This document shows positions 24,224 to 37,543 of a DNA stretch of 64,000 nucleotides, in pieces. The notes under the pieces are model-generated. The model had not been told where the DNA came from, ran no database searches, and was given only the letters and a program-made list of their open reading frames with translations. The stretch covers positions 5,569,262 to 5,633,261 of the forward strand of contig CM047808.1 in NCBI GenBank assembly GCA_026214975.1, written 5' to 3'. This stretch comes from Gentiana macrophylla (Eukaryota > Streptophyta > Magnoliopsida > Gentianales > Gentianaceae). Each line of letters opens with the position of its first letter. Position 1 is the stretch's first letter. A program made the position numbers and the translations under genes.

Positions 24224-25946
24224 TGATGACGGTCAAATTATACCCGTAAAAGTCATCAACGTTGACCTTAAATCGAGATTAATAATATGTATTTTATATT
24301 AAATCACATGTTTATATGGATTATTTAATGTTTCGTGATTTATAAAATATAATTTGGTATTTATCCATTTTTTATTGGTATTTATCTGTTTTTACTTATA
24401 AATCGGCACTTACCCGTTTTTATTATATTTATCCGTTTTATTTAAATATGATTTATTTTTGGATAAATATCTATTTTGCAAATTTGGATAATTATGGAGG
24501 ATAAATACAAATGGAAGAATTAAATTTCAAGATAAATCAAAGGAAATTCAAGATAAATATTGGATGAGCACGAAAAGATCGGATAAGCATGACAAAATGC
24601 TCTAAGATGGCGCCAACTTTGAGGATATGCATGAAGGGGGGGCGCACTTCATCTTTTGGAGATCGGCCGGGAGTTATCTCTTATTTGTTTTGACATTTTG
24701 AAGTATATCTCTTAGTTAGCTTGAACCCCTATAAATAAAGGCATGTTATACACGCCATAAACACCACACCTCAATACATACACACAATTTCATAATAAAA
24801 TTTCCAGTTTTTCTTAGAGCAGTTTTTATGCAAGATCTGTAATAATGTAAGTTCTTGTATTTATTTGTTCTTCGTTCTTTGTAATTACGGCCTCAATTAT
24901 TGTTTATCGTTTGAGGTTGTTCGTTCTTCACCAAACGATGTAGATCTAAGGATACGATATGAGGCAGTGGGGATTCCTTGTCTATAAGGATCCACACGCC
25001 CAGATCTGTTATCCGGTGACCTATAGATGACTTTGGTATGATCGACAACCGTGTTTTTAGTAGATCTATATAATTGCTTTATGAGTCTCTATTTTATCCG
25101 TTACGTTATGTAGAAACGCTAAGATTTAGTTTTTCGCCACGTCAATCTAGCCACGTCTTTATGGTGTGATTGTCCACATAGAATTTCTTATCTTAGTAGG
25201 TATGGCACACGACTACGTCGCTCGTCTGCTTTAATTAGCGTATTATTAGGAAATACCAATATAGGGCTCCTAGGTCGGCTCATGAATTGATCTTCCGGGA
25301 CTTTCAACAGATCTAGATCTGTTTCTATATTTGGGAATTGTCGACACCTAGTTATACGTGCACATCGTAGATTAACATGATACCTAAAAGTTAGTGTTAA
25401 TGGGACGGAGACTCGATGCGATCGTCTAGGAAGTGCGCCTGAAAAAGGAATGTTGCCTAGGTGAGGAATACGGTTAATATCGGCATCCCTAGTTTTGTAA
25501 GCGTCACGAGTCATATGAGATGGAGGCCAAAAAAATCGAAATCACGTGATGTAGCATAGTGATCTAGATGGCCTAACCGGAGCTAGATCTAGTTTGGGAT
25601 GACTCCGTAGCCAATATAAAAGAAATACGGATCGGATTAATAGTTGTCGAGTCTAGCTTAATTATATAGAATCTCTGATCCAAACGATAACTTAATAATT
25701 GGGGAGGTTAATTACGTTTTGTGTTGTGTCGAGTCGTGTCCTTTACTTTTCTTGTCCTTCGTTGGTCGTAGACCGCTTTGTGTCCTTGACATGAATGATT
25801 AGTTGTTTGTATATAAATGATCCACAATTTGGTTCCCTGTGGGATCGACCTTGATTCGCTATAGCTATACTACGATGGACCTAGTCCTCTTGCTAGTATT
25901 GGTTTTGGTGGTCAAGTATTTTAATTTCACTTGATCTACGTCATCA
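24224..25946 (+). repeat. 5' LTR of element B
   Basis: Starts TGATGACGG, ends GTCATCA. A TATA-like tataaataaag lies at about 24731. It differs from the 3' LTR by scattered substitutions and small indels. Confidence 0.9.
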
Positions 25947-25952
25947 AGTTTT

Positions 25953-25970
25953 TGGCGCCGTTGCCGGGGA
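25953..25970 (+). other. tRNA-Asp primer binding site of element B
   Basis: TGGCGCCGTTGCCGGGGA, identical to the sites in elements A and C. Confidence 0.85.
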
Positions 25971-28900
25971 ACCAACGGTCAATTTTATATATAACTAATT
26001 TTTTATTCATGTTAAGTTTTTTGTTTTAGAGTCTGTTTTTACGTTTTGAGTCCCTCTGGTTATCTGCTTTGTGTAAATTTCGTGTGTCTGTTTATCTCCG
26101 TATGTTTAATCCGTAGGTCTGATAGCAGCATGGGAAACCATGTTAAAGTCAGTCTACGGTCCGTTTTGTTTTTCTTCTGTTTGCAGAAACCAGGGAAGTA
26201 ATAATCCGAGTCAGTAATTTTTCGCGGGCGCTGAGGAAATAACCCAGCAACATGTGGAGCTACGAATCTACGATGGGAAAAGTGATGGAGGCAAAACCTT
26301 TAAAGCACCATGATGGCTCCGAAAATTTTTTAAGGTTCGAATTATTCGTGGTACAATGTTGAAGGCAAGGTATCACCCTTTTTGCTTATGAATTACTATC
26401 TTTTGGTCTTTTGAGCATAAGTTACCCTATACATGAACCTGAGTATGAATCTTAGCCCGGAGTTGGTTTGTAAGATTAATTTTATTAGTGTCGAGGTTCT
26501 GCCCCAAATCTGTCTCATCTAGAGAGTGTAAGGAAACATGTAGCAGTTGAAGGAAGCAGTGAATAAAGAGTTCCTCGTAGTTCTGTCAAAATCTCCTTGT
26601 CCTATGCATGAGATTGCTTCTAGTGGCCATGGGAGCAACAATTTGTGTAGTTTTAAGAATTCGCAATCTAAAGAAGACGTTGAGTTTTGAGAGAGCATAA
26701 TGAAGCAGCATTATAGAGGATGTGATTAAAATGGGTCCTTAGGACTAAATCTCCTTAGAATTCACTCATTCCTAAAACGAGAGCCGAGGTAAAAGCTTTG
26801 TATAAATGGTATGGATAGATGTCGTTTCCTAGGTCTCACAACCAAGGGAAGGGTATTAATCCGCAAAAACGACAAGTCCACCTCATATAGTGCTCAAGGG
26901 GTCAATATCTGGCGATCCAAGAAGGATGACTGACAAGGATGCTTTTTGGAAAGTCGAGCTGAGTACTTTAAACCCAGAAGTACTTCTTTAAAACCCTTAG
27001 GATTTCCTTTTAGTTTTTTTTAGGTTAGGTTTTGTTTGAGTCAAATAAAAGTAACGTGACATATGTTGAGGTTTTTTATTTTGCCGTGTTCCGATGGCCA
27101 TTGGGCTAAGGATGTGCAAAACTTTTTTACTCAATATAGGCCACGTGAAATAGAGTTTCTTAGGAGAGTCGAGAAATTGCTAAAGAAAAGGAAATTTAGC
27201 AATCAACCTTAAGATGGAAGCATTAAGAGAGCTTGAGAATTCTTCAAAATGTAACAGAGAGAATGATTGGTGAGAACAAGAACAAGTGTTGGTCAATTCC
27301 CAAAACTTTTTAGAATGGCGATCTTAGTGAAAATCCAAAGTTGTGTGCAATTCGTTCTGCAACTACCCTTATCCTTTCCTTTGTACATTTTTCACCCTTC
27401 AACCTTTCTATTCTCTCACCAATCTGCCCCACAGTTCACATTTCTAACCATTCTTTCATCCCCTCTCTTTCTTTCCATCTATTTCACTCTCCCACCCTTT
27501 GTCTTTTCTCACCATCCCTATGTATATCTTTTTCTAAACCCAACACACTCTAAACCTCCATTTTGTTTACAAAATACCTTTGTGTTGCGGAATTAGAAAT
27601 ATTGCTAAGTTTTAATGATTATCTCTAATCATTTTGGTTTTCATGATCCTAGCTGGGGTACGTGTAGCTCTGACCCTAGCTGGATTTTAAAAGTTTTTGG
27701 TTCGATCAAAATGCAACTTATCTTTCTACCGGAAGTTTTAAATTTCACACTTTTACGCCTATTCCGGCATTTCGAGTTGATAAGTTTTGTTCTAAGCAAT
27801 CACACCGATCCGCCCTTGTTGATGACGGTTATGACTTTTACGTGATACATTGGGTTATTAGTAATTTCGAGGAGGAGCTACATCTCCCTAGGTTGTTGAT
27901 ATCCAATCCAAGCGTGAAGAGTCTGCGCCGAGTTTCTGATCCTATCTTCTACCAATAGGTCACATTGAATCTGTTATACCTTACCAAGTGTCTCTTTTAC
28001 ACTGGATTCATTGCATGGTTAATCCAGTCAACCTCGTGTTTTTCACACATGGGGTAACGCTTTTTGATCTTTGTCTTCTCCACCCAGTTTTAAGAGTATT
28101 TAAGCGGTGGAGATTATAGATGAAGATTACCATCTTTAGTTGCCTTGTTTATATTTCTTTCTATTTAGTATTTTTCTTTTTGCGTTTGAACAAGTAGTTT
28201 TAACTCTTTGGTTTTCCTTGTCATTGGTTGTATGGAATAAAGTGGCTTAATTTGTTTTTGGATATTTTATATCTAATTATTGCCACATTATTTTATAACT
28301 TCCATTGACATGTTATTAACGGTTTCGTGGAGTTTCCGTTTGGCTTGCTTAAACAGGTTTTCACTTGCTTCTCCACGACATGCTCCGATAATCTGCATCT
28401 ACTTGAGAGCCGTTTCCAGAGCTAAGTCTTTTTCTTAAATTCTCATTTTAATTTGTCATTGGGGATAATGCCAAGTTTAAGTGGGGGGTAGGAGACTTAG
28501 CTATGATATGCTATAATTTAAAATTGAATGAAACGGTGAAAAAATTGAAAAAATTGAATAAATACCATATTATTTATCTCGTACCCTTAGAATTGTGAGT
28601 TCCTAGCTAAGAATTGATAGAAAAGAAACCAAGTTGCATAATTACGTGATCATTTTATACTTATGTGAATGTAAATTTAAGGATATTCATGCCGATTGTT
28701 GCAAGTAGTTATTTATTATTCGATTACTCAATCTTTGAATCGAGTTTATCACACGAATTATAATAACTGAAGAATTATGTGTACATTGCGTAGATGATTG
28801 GTTATGTAGACTTAGTGTCGATATTTATCTGCTGATGTATTCCTATCTTCTGGCCATCAAAGCGGAGTAATAAGCTTGAGAATAATCGTGTTTTAACGGC

Positions 28901-29448
28901 GTTAAACAAACACTGGCTTGTAGTAACATTACCAAAGTAGCCTCGCGCTTGTGGTAATATTCAATGCTATTGACTCATCCGTGAGAGGGGGATTCTTGCA
29001 ATGCATAATTTACTTTTAAAGCAAGTTTCTTTCTTGAGAAGTGTTAAGGTTTGAAGTTATGAAAATACGAATAAATTCAAATTTTTAAGAGGCTTTGAGT
29101 GAATTCTCGGTCTCCAAGTCCAAAAACCTTCTAGATGACGCTCTTGCATATTGCACCATGTCTTTACCCATTGCGAGGCTTAAGAAGTGGGAATGCTGAT
29201 GTTGGTAGGTTGAGATTACGAAGTTAGCATAAACTCTAATCTTGCTTCGATTATATAAAACTAAATGCACCTGCACACATCACTTCGATTCATAGCGAGT
29301 AGTGAATAATGGATATCTTATGAGCATGAATGGTATGAGTTGACTCGAGTTTCTTGTGTAAGTATGATTTGACCACGGGAAATGTTGTCTTGGGGAATGA
29401 CTTATTGATACTTTGTTCGGGACGAGCAAAGTCTAAGTGGGGGGTAGT

Positions 29449-31166
29449 TGATGACGGTCAAATTATACCCGTAAAAGTCATCAACGTTGACCTTAAATCG
29501 AGATTAATAATATGTATTTTATATTAAATCACATGTTTATATGGATTATTTAATGTTTCGTGATTTATAAAATATAATTTGGTATTTATCCATTTTTTAT
29601 TGGTATTTATCTGTTTTTGTTTGTAAATCGGCACATATCCGTTTTTATTATATTTATCCGTTTTATTTAAATATGATTTATTTTTGGATAAATATCTATT
29701 TTGCAGATTTGGATAATTATGGAGGATAAATACAAATGGAAGAATTAAATCTCAAGATAAATCAAAGGAAATTCAAGATAAATATCGGATTAGCACGAAA
29801 AGATCGGATAAGCATGACAAAAGGCTCCAAGATGGCGCCAACTTTGAGGATATGCATGAAGGGGGGGCGCACTTCATCTTTTGGAGATCGGCCGGGAGTT
29901 TTCTCTTATTTGTTTTGACATTTTGAAGTATATCTCTTAGTTAGCTTGAACCCCTATAAATAAAGGCATGTTATACACGCCATAAACACCACACCTCAAT
30001 ACATACACACAATTCATAATAAAATTTCCAGTTTTTCTTAGAGCGGTTTTTATGCAAGATCTGTAATAATGTAAGTTCTTGTATTTATTTGTTCTTCGTT
30101 CTTTGTAATTATGGCCCCAATTATTGTTTATCGTTTGAGGTTGTTCGTTCTTCACCAAACGATGTAGATCTAAGGATACGATATGAGGCAGTGGGGATTC
30201 CTTGTCTATAAGGATCCACACGCCCAGATCTGTTATCCGGTGACCTATAGATGACTTTGGTATGATCGACAACCGTGTTTTTAGTAGATCTATATAATTG
30301 CTTTATGAGTCTCTATTTTATCCGTTACGTATGTAGAAACGCTAAGATTTAGTTTTTCGCCAATCAATCTAGCCACGTCTTTATGGTGTGATTGTCCACA
30401 TAAATTTCTTATCTTAGTAGGTATGGCTACGGCTACGTCGCTCGTCTGTTTTAATTAGCGTATTATTAGGAAATACCAATATAGGGCTCCTAGGTCGGCT
30501 CATGAATTGATCTTCCGGGACTTTCAGCGAGATCTAGATCTGTTCTATATTTGGGAATTGTCGACACCTAGTTATACGTACATCGTAGATTAACATGATA
30601 CCTAAAAGTTAGTGTTAATGGGACGGAGACTGATGCGATCGTCTAGGAAGTACGCCTGAAAAAAGGAATGTTGCCTAGGTGAGGAATACGGTTAATATCG
30701 GCATCCCTAGTTTTGTAAGCGTGCGAGTCATATGAGATGGAGGCCGAAAAAGCGAAGTCACGTGATGTAGCATAGTGATCTAGATGGCCTAACCGGAGCT
30801 AGATCTAGTTTAGGGGATGACTCCCGTAGCCAATATAAAAGAAATACGGATCGGATTAATAGTTTTCGAGTCTAGCTTAATTATATAGAATCTCTAGATC
30901 CAAACGATAACTTAATAATTGGGGAGGTTAATTACGTTTTGTGTTGTGTCGAGTCGTGTCCTTTACTTTTCTTGTCCTTCGATGGTCGTAGACCGCTTTG
31001 TGTCCTTGACATGAATGATTAGTTGTTTGTATATAAATGATCCACAATTTGGTTCCCTGTGGGATCGACCTTGATTCGCTATAGCTATACTACGATGGAC
31101 CTAGTCCTCTTGCTAGTATTGGTTTTGGTGGTCAAGTATTTTAATTTCACTCGATCTACGTCATCA
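29449..31166 (+). repeat. 3' LTR of element B
   Basis: Colinear with 24224-25946 and preceded directly by the polypurine tract. Confidence 0.9.
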
Positions 31167-31978
31167 GAAGCCATCCAACCAACGTATTGATTTCATCTTC
31201 GATTGTCTTGTGAGTTTTTAATTCAAAGTTGTATCTTTATTATGCTTATTTCGCTTATGCAATTTATATCGAAAGATCTTTGCATGTATGATGTTTGATT
31301 TTGATGAGAATCATGTTAAACCCTAGATCGCCATAATAAAGATTAGACCTTTAATCTAATTAACGAGAGTTATTAGGTTGAATCTCTAGGTTAGAAACTT
31401 ATAAATTTCACACCTTTGGTTAGAAAGCGTTAATCTTTAGATCGAAAGATAGAAGATTAATAGGCGAACTTGTCTAAGAAATTAGGAAGAAATTTGGAGT
31501 TCATACCTTGGCTAGGTGAATCACAACTTGGTTAGAAATCACGAGATAATCTAGATGGAAATTGATAGTTGTAGGATAGGTGGATCAACAGCTTGTTCAT
31601 TCGTAAATCATTGATTAAACTCCCTGAACTTGAATTGCCTAGTAAATTTACAATCTTTATTTTGTAATAGATTTAGAATAGATTTAGTTTAGATAATTTG
31701 TTCGCAACCATATTTTTCCTGGATTTAGATCTCGATCTTCTGTCCAGTTATTCTTATTATTAGTTCCGTTTCTCGTTTTAGTTTTCACTGCTTAATTTTC
31801 GTATCTTTAGTAGTAATCGTGACATAGTTAGGTTAGATAATAAAAACTAGATTAAACAACCCCGATTCCCCGTAAGATCGACCCGGTATCAACCTCTATA
31901 CTACGATCCCTACCCTTGGGGTATACCGGATTTATAAATTTATTACTTGTTTATTTTGCTTAGATAAAACCTGTGACA
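31167..31978 (+). repeat. 5' LTR of element A, second part
   Basis: It resumes after B with one copy of the GAAGC duplication and ends TGTGACA just before the tRNA-Asp primer site. It is nearly identical to the right-hand part of the 3' LTR (35607-36415). Confidence 0.9.
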
Positions 31979-31984
31979 AGTTTT

Positions 31985-32002
31985 TGGCGCCGTTGCCGGG
32001 GA
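31985..32002 (+). other. tRNA-Asp primer binding site of element A
   Basis: TGGCGCCGTTGCCGGGGA lies a few bases after the 5' LTR. It fits the 3' end of plant tRNA-Asp, the usual primer of Athila/Tat-type elements. Confidence 0.85.
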
Positions 32003-32299
32003 ACCGGACGGTTGTCTAGTTTTATTAGTAATCTAGTTTAGATATTTTTTTTTTAAGTTTCTGTTTCGTTTTTGTTCCAGTAAACGGGCGTCTAGAGTAG
32101 TGGACACCCGTCCGGTCAAGTTTTTATAACTCTGTTCGTATTTTTACCCGATCGACGAGCGTCCCAATAACTTGACGCCCTCTCATTTCATTCTCAGCGG
32201 CGCCCCGCCCAAAGAAACATGGGCGCCCGTCTGCCTTTTTCGCCACCACTTTCCTCTCTCGCTTTCGTTCGTTAAATAACAAGATTTTGGTTTCGGTTT

Positions 32300-35200
32300 A
32301 TGCAAACTCGGAGTCAAAAAGGGCCACTACTCTATACCCCTGACCTCGAGCGGACCATAGTCCGACCAAACAAGAGAAGTCTCCATTTTGCGGACCTCCC
32401 TGGCGAAGAGAACACAGTCGATCGAGATATCGAGCAAGATCTAGCTCAAGAGATCGAAAATATAGTCATTATGGTCTGCCAAGATAGACGCGTCGTTGGT
32501 GATTACGCCATGCCTGGCGGTCGGGTCAACCCGGCTATCGTTCTACCAACCATCATCACACCTACTTTTGAATGAAACCCGGGCTCATTCAAATGATGCA
32601 GCATGCATCTATCATCCACGGTTATCAGTCATAAAATCCTCAAACTCACTTACACACGTTTCTAGAGATATACGGTACAACTCGCATCCGTGGAGTAAGT
32701 GAGAATGCTATAAAACTTAAACTGTTTCCATTTTCCTTACGAGGGGAAGCAAAAGAGTGATACCACTCTCTCCCTTCTAAAACCATCACTACAGGCGGAA
32801 CTCGAGAAAGAGTTCCCGAGTCAATACTTCCCACCTTCTAAGACAAAATTTCAATGTTTAAGTGATATTTTCACATTCTGCCAGAAGGAAAATGAGTCAT
32901 TTTTCGAGTGTTGGAAGAGGTTTAAATCTCTTCTTAGAAAGTGTCCCCATCATGGCTTGCCACTGCAAAGGCAAGTCAATACTTTCTTCAGTGGATTAAC
33001 CGAGCTCACGAAGGGCATGGTTAATAGTTCTTCTGGTGGGGAATTTTTCAGGAAAACACCTGAAGAGGGGTGGGCATTATTCGAGGATATTGCCAAATAC
33101 AATTATGCCCCCTCATATCAATCTATCCAAGCACCTCATCCTCCCAATATTGAGGAGGTGAATATGCAAAATCGATCGCCATCTTTGCAGCGATGGCGAC
33201 TTCTCAAATTTCTCTAATCCGATCAATCGATCCTCCCTTCAATGAACTCTCAAGTTCAGATCGTGAAAAATTGTTGTCGACCGCCATATGGTTGGCGGTG
33301 TCAATTTGTTTCCCCCCTCTGCCTATCAAGTAAATACTGTTCATGACAATGGACAGTATAATCCAGTCACATGTCAGAATTGTGACAACGTGGGACATAC
33401 ATCTCGTTTACGTCCCATGAACGGACGACGTCAAGTAAACGCTTTCTCTGGCGGACCAATCGAGAGTTTAATAATCAATTCTCCGCCGAGTAATCCTCAA
33501 AACCAGGGTTTCGGCCAGAATTAAAATTTCAATCCAAATTCAAATTTTAATCAAAATCAAAACTTCAATCGAAACCCTACTTACAACCGTGAACTAACTC
33601 CAATTTTTCCAATCGAGAATCAAAGGTTCAGTCAGAATTGGCCTAACAATTCTAATTCTACATTTCAGAATCGGTACAACCAGCCTTATCCGTAGAACTT
33701 CCAACACTCTCAAGGCCCCACGCACTCGAATGATATCCAAGCCGAATGGAGCTCCTTTCGGGAAGAGCATAATAAAAACATCCAACTCCCCGATGAGCAC
33801 AAACAAGAATCTTGAGAGGCAAATAGGGCAATTGGTCGAACAGCTAGCTTCTGCAGACCCCAGGCGGTTGTCCACTTCACGAAAAAGAATCCAAAGGGTG
33901 GTCAAGTTGCTCGGACCGATCTCGAACAATAGCCAATGCAATCGACCTGGTACCTTCAATTCCGTGACGGTAGAGAGAGAGGCCGGTCATGATGAACTTA
34001 AGGTCAGTACTCAACTAAGTGGTCCCCTCACCAGGAAACCACTAACCCCTCCCGCCAAATGATAGGGCATGAGGGGAATTCGAGCACCTACGTTCCCCTT
34101 GGCTGCAAGAAAATACTCAGGTGGTGATCCCCTGAGAGGTGAAAGAGTTGGAAGTCCTCAGGTGGCTGAACCCCTAAGGAATGAAGAATCAAGTGAGAGT
34201 CAGGAGGCTGATCCCCTGACTAGTAAGAAGAATGAAAAGGTAGTAAGGTGGAAGGACTTGGAACACAAAGCTGTCAGTTCATCCTCGAAGAAAGTCTTTT
34301 CAGAGAGTGACGTGAAAAAGCTTCCATTTCCACCTAGAAAGAGCAACATCTCCTTGAATGAGGATAAAAAGTATGAAAAAGTGCTAAACCTTCTCAAAAA
34401 TACTCAGTTAATCTTCCATTATCCGAGGTTTTGGTTGAGATGCCTAAGTATACCAAATTCATCAAGGATGTTGTTTCTCTAAGAAGAAGTTGGCGAGACA
34501 TGGATCGGTTGATCGGTGAGGATTGCTCTATGATCAATTATGAAGATCTACCAATCAAGAGGGTGACCCTGGGAAATTTGTGCTCACATTGTTTGATGGG
34601 AGGCCTAGTCTTCCCAAACTCTTTATGTGACTCCAGGTGCATCCATAAGCCTGATGCATTGTCCATGCTGCAAAAGCGGCTTAGGTTAGACAATCTTTTA
34701 GAACCCACCACCATGAATCTTCAATTCACGGATAGATCTTCTAAGAAAGCTGCGGGAATACTAAAGGACATGTTAGTTCAAATTGATAGATTTACCTTCC
34801 CGGTTGACTGGTACGTTCCGGACATAGAGAAGGATGAGCATGTCCCTCTGATTATTGGGAGACCTTTTCTGTCTACAGCCAGAGCCCTCATTGACTGCGA
34901 TGGTGGGCAAGTGACGATACGAGTTGGTGATCAAGAGGTGAGTTACAATGTTTCCAAAGCTAGCCAGAAACCCTCTGAAAGACCGAACGGCTTCTCCATT
35001 GACGATATGTCTGATGACTTCAATGATTTCATGGAAAAGCAAGTCATGGCTGTTGCAACCGAATACGAGCTACTAGTTGAGAAGCTGAATAATCATGGTG
35101 TGGTAAGTCTAGAACAGTTATAAGCTGAATTTGAGGATGAGTTGTTGAAAGGAGAAGCTTTGGCAGTGGGACCACTAAGTAAACTCAATGATGTTGAGTT

Positions 35201-35478
35201 GAAAAGTGGAGATCTTAAATCAAGTTTGGAAGACCCTCCTGCAGATCTGGTATTGAAGCCGTTTCCTAAACATCTAAAGTATGTGTTTTTAAGAGAAGGT
35301 GGCAAGCTTCCATTAATTATATCTGCCAAGCTGTCTCGATTAGAAGAAATGAAGCTGGTAAACGCCTTGAGGAAAAATGAGAAAGCCTTTGGTTGGCAAG
35401 TAGGGGACATCAGAGGGATATCTCCTGACATCTGTATGCATAAGATCAAGACTGAAGAGGGTGCGAAATATGTTAGAC
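32300..35478 (+). pseudogene. Element A Gag-protease-RT start, broken
   Basis: It starts MQTRSQKGPLLYTPDLERT at 32300. A Retrotrans_gag domain follows at about 32840-33110 (ECWKRFKSLLRKCPHHGLP), then a zinc knuckle CQNCDNVGHTSRLR near 33375 that has lost its last cysteine. A retropepsin-like part is at 34431-35120 (KKAAGILKDMLVQIDRF, VPLIIGRPFLSTARALID). The active-site loop reads LCDSRCIHKPDALS where LCDxGAS is usual, so it looks frameshifted or mutated. The RT N-terminal lead-in ends GAKYVRQP at 35485, where the frame enters LTR sequence. Stops at 32573, 33523 and elsewhere show it is dead. Confidence 0.85.
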
Positions 35479-36415
35479 AACCCTAGGGGCGGCTCATTTT
35501 TTATTGCTTTTATTTTCTAGTTAGATTGAAACACTTTTATGTATTTTTACTCAAACAATTCGAGCTTCAAGAGGATGCTAAGAGGCTAGACCTCCCTTGA
35601 ACAAGCATTGTGAAGCCATCCAACCAACGTATTGATTTCATCTTCGATTGTCTTGTGAGTTTTTAATTCAAAGTTGTATCTTTATTATGCTTATTTCGTT
35701 CTTATGCAATTTATATCGAAAGATCTTTGCATGTATGATGTTTGATTTTGATGAGAATCATGTTAAACCCTAGATCGCCATAATAAAGATTAGACCTTTA
35801 ATCTAATTACCGAGAGTTATTAGGTTGAATCTCTAGGTTAGAAACTTATAAATTTCACACACCTTGGTTAGAAAGCGTTAATCTTTAGATCGAAAGATAG
35901 AAGATTAATAAAGAAACTTGTCTAAGAAATTAGGAGTTCATACCTTGGCTAGGTGAATCACAACTTGGTTAGAAATCACGAGATAATCTAGATGGAAATT
36001 GATAGTTGTAGGATATGTGGATCATCAGCTTGTTCATTCGTAAATCATTGATTAAACTCCATGAACTTGAATTGCCTAGTAAATTTACAATCTTTATTTC
36101 GTAATAGATTTAGAATAGATTTAGTTTAGATAATTTGTTCGCAACCATATTTTTCCTGGTTTTAGATCTCGATCTTCTGTCCAGTTATTCTTATTATTAG
36201 TTCCGTTTCTCGTTTTAGGTTTCACTGCTTAATTTTCGTATCTTTAGTAGTAATCGTGACATAGTTAGGTTAGATAATAAAAACTAGATTAAACAACCCC
36301 GATTCCCCGTAAGATCGACCCGGTATCAACCTCTATACTACGATCCCTACACTTGGGGTATACCGGATTTATAAATTTATTACTTGTTTATTTTGCTTAG
36401 ATAAAATCCGTGACA
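35479..36415 (+). repeat. Truncated 3' LTR of element A
   Basis: It begins mid-LTR at AACCCTAGGGGCGGCTC, equal to 24086 in the 5' LTR, and runs to CGTGACA. It is an uninterrupted match to the 5' LTR across the site where B is inserted, confirming that B is an insertion. Confidence 0.9.
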
Positions 36416-36420
36416 TATAT

Positions 36421-37374
36421 CATTATTTTTTAGAAGTGATTGTATATGATTTCATGAATATCGAGTTGTGACTTAACTAAGATTTCTCGACTATACATCA
36501 AGGGGTCGTTTAATTTTATAGACAATTGTTGACTACCACATAGTGATTAGCATTTTCCAGTTCTCGACTGGCCAATCAACAAGAGTCGTATCTGATACGA
36601 TTGATAAGAATTTACCTACTTTTCGAATTTTTTGGTTCGATCACCTGCAGCCACAACAGGGTATCGAGGTAACTAGATGAGATCTAGTCAACCAAGGAAT
36701 TTTGGGAAATTCTTAAAAGTAAATTGAGAGTAGTTGACTAATGAGAGCAAAAACAATATAAATTTAATTAGGTGCAAGGTTTTTGTAAACATAAACAATA
36801 ATACTTATCAAGTCTTTACTTTTTTTATCGTAGTAAATGTCTAAAAACAAACTAAACTTGTGATATTACTAAATAAAGAGTTAATGAAAACAATTTTTTG
36901 AATTGGTAAAGAAACTTGAGAATATATCTTTTTCATGGATGAAAAGATTGACTGCCGATGATATTGAGAATGAAGAGTTTGTTGAGAAATATGTTAACTT
37001 TTTGAGGATAGTGTTGAAGTTGTCCGCATAATGTTTGTTCCACCATCATTCGTCATCTGAGTGAACATTGTGCTTCGCAGTCTACACATGTTAAAAATGA
37101 TTGAGTACATTGAGAGGATTTCGAAGCATTGTTCGCCACTTGTGCATGAATTAAGTGTTGATTTAATTTTGTAGTCTCTACCCGACACATATTCACATAT
37201 CGTCCTCAATTATAACATGTGACACTGACGTTTGTAGTCTCTACCCGACACATATTCACATATCGTCCTCAATTTTGCTGGGTTGTTTAATAACTCAATC
37301 AAATCATCTGTCTTTTTACATCGGGTCTTGATTCTGTGATTTGGACGTTCTCTCTTATATTATACTAAACTCAG
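36421..37374. other. Spacer between element A and the intact peptide gene
   Basis: AT-rich and non-coding. It has a tandem pair of a roughly 44-bp unit ('tgtagtctctacccgacac...cgtcctcaatt') at about 37169-37212 and 37233-37276, which differ little and are separated by 20 bp. Confidence 0.6.
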
Positions 37375-37484
37375 CATCTTCGGGCAGAATAATACAGAAT
37401 TAATTCCGCCAAATTTGAACAAATTAAAAATAATTTGATAACACTGTTTAGGTTGAAGAATAATTCTATGAACTGAAACATCTG

Positions 37485-37492
37485 TATATAAA
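37485..37492 (+). promoter_or_regulatory. TATA box of the peptide gene
   Basis: TATATAAA lies 59 bp before the ATG, so the leader would be about 25-30 nt. The surrounding 170 bp are conserved with the promoter of the pseudogene copy. Confidence 0.7.
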
Positions 37493-37543
37493 TAAATAGC
37501 CCAAAACACCACACTCATAATTAACACACTTTCCACATAAAAT

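Larger units (their letters stand above)
24224..31166 (+). mobile_element. Element B: coding-free LTR retrotransposon (LARD-like), inserted in A
   Basis: LTRs 24224-25946 (1723 bp) and 29449-31166 (1718 bp) both run TGATGACGGTCAAATT...CTACGTCATCA. The perfect duplication GAAGC (24219-24223 and 31167-31171) flanks it. The primer site for tRNA-Asp is at 25953-25970 and a polypurine tract (aagtggggggtag) at 29435-29447. The 3.5-kb interior has no Gag or Pol motif in any frame; it includes a C/T-rich stretch at 27340-27560 whose open frames are compositional. LTRs and signals but no coding define a non-autonomous element that would depend on a relative's proteins. LTR similarity points to a recent insertion. 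Element C at 59968 is related. Confidence 0.9.
23477..36415 (+). mobile_element. Ty3/gypsy element A (Athila/Tat-like), internally deleted and carrying nested element B
   Basis: The 5' LTR starts TGTTAAGGG at 23477 and, after the insertion of element B, ends TGTGACA at 31978. The 3' LTR is truncated on its left (35479-36415) and ends CGTGACA. The target duplication TATAT flanks the whole (23472-23476 and 36416-36420). A primer site for tRNA-Asp, TGGCGCCGTTGCCGGGGA, is at 31985-32002. The internal part encodes Gag, protease and only the very start of RT (32300-35478), then runs straight into the middle of the 3' LTR. The rest of RT, RNase H, integrase and about 610 bp of the 3' LTR are gone. 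Confidence 0.9.

Noticed and set aside
27267..27596. Open frame of 109 codons in element B
   Set aside because: The region is a C/T-rich tract; neighbouring overlapping frames are open too, and no domain is visible. Compositional chance.
32496..34397. Extra open frames on both strands within Gag of element A
   Set aside because: They overlap the readable Gag frame and have no motifs; shadows of the real frame.
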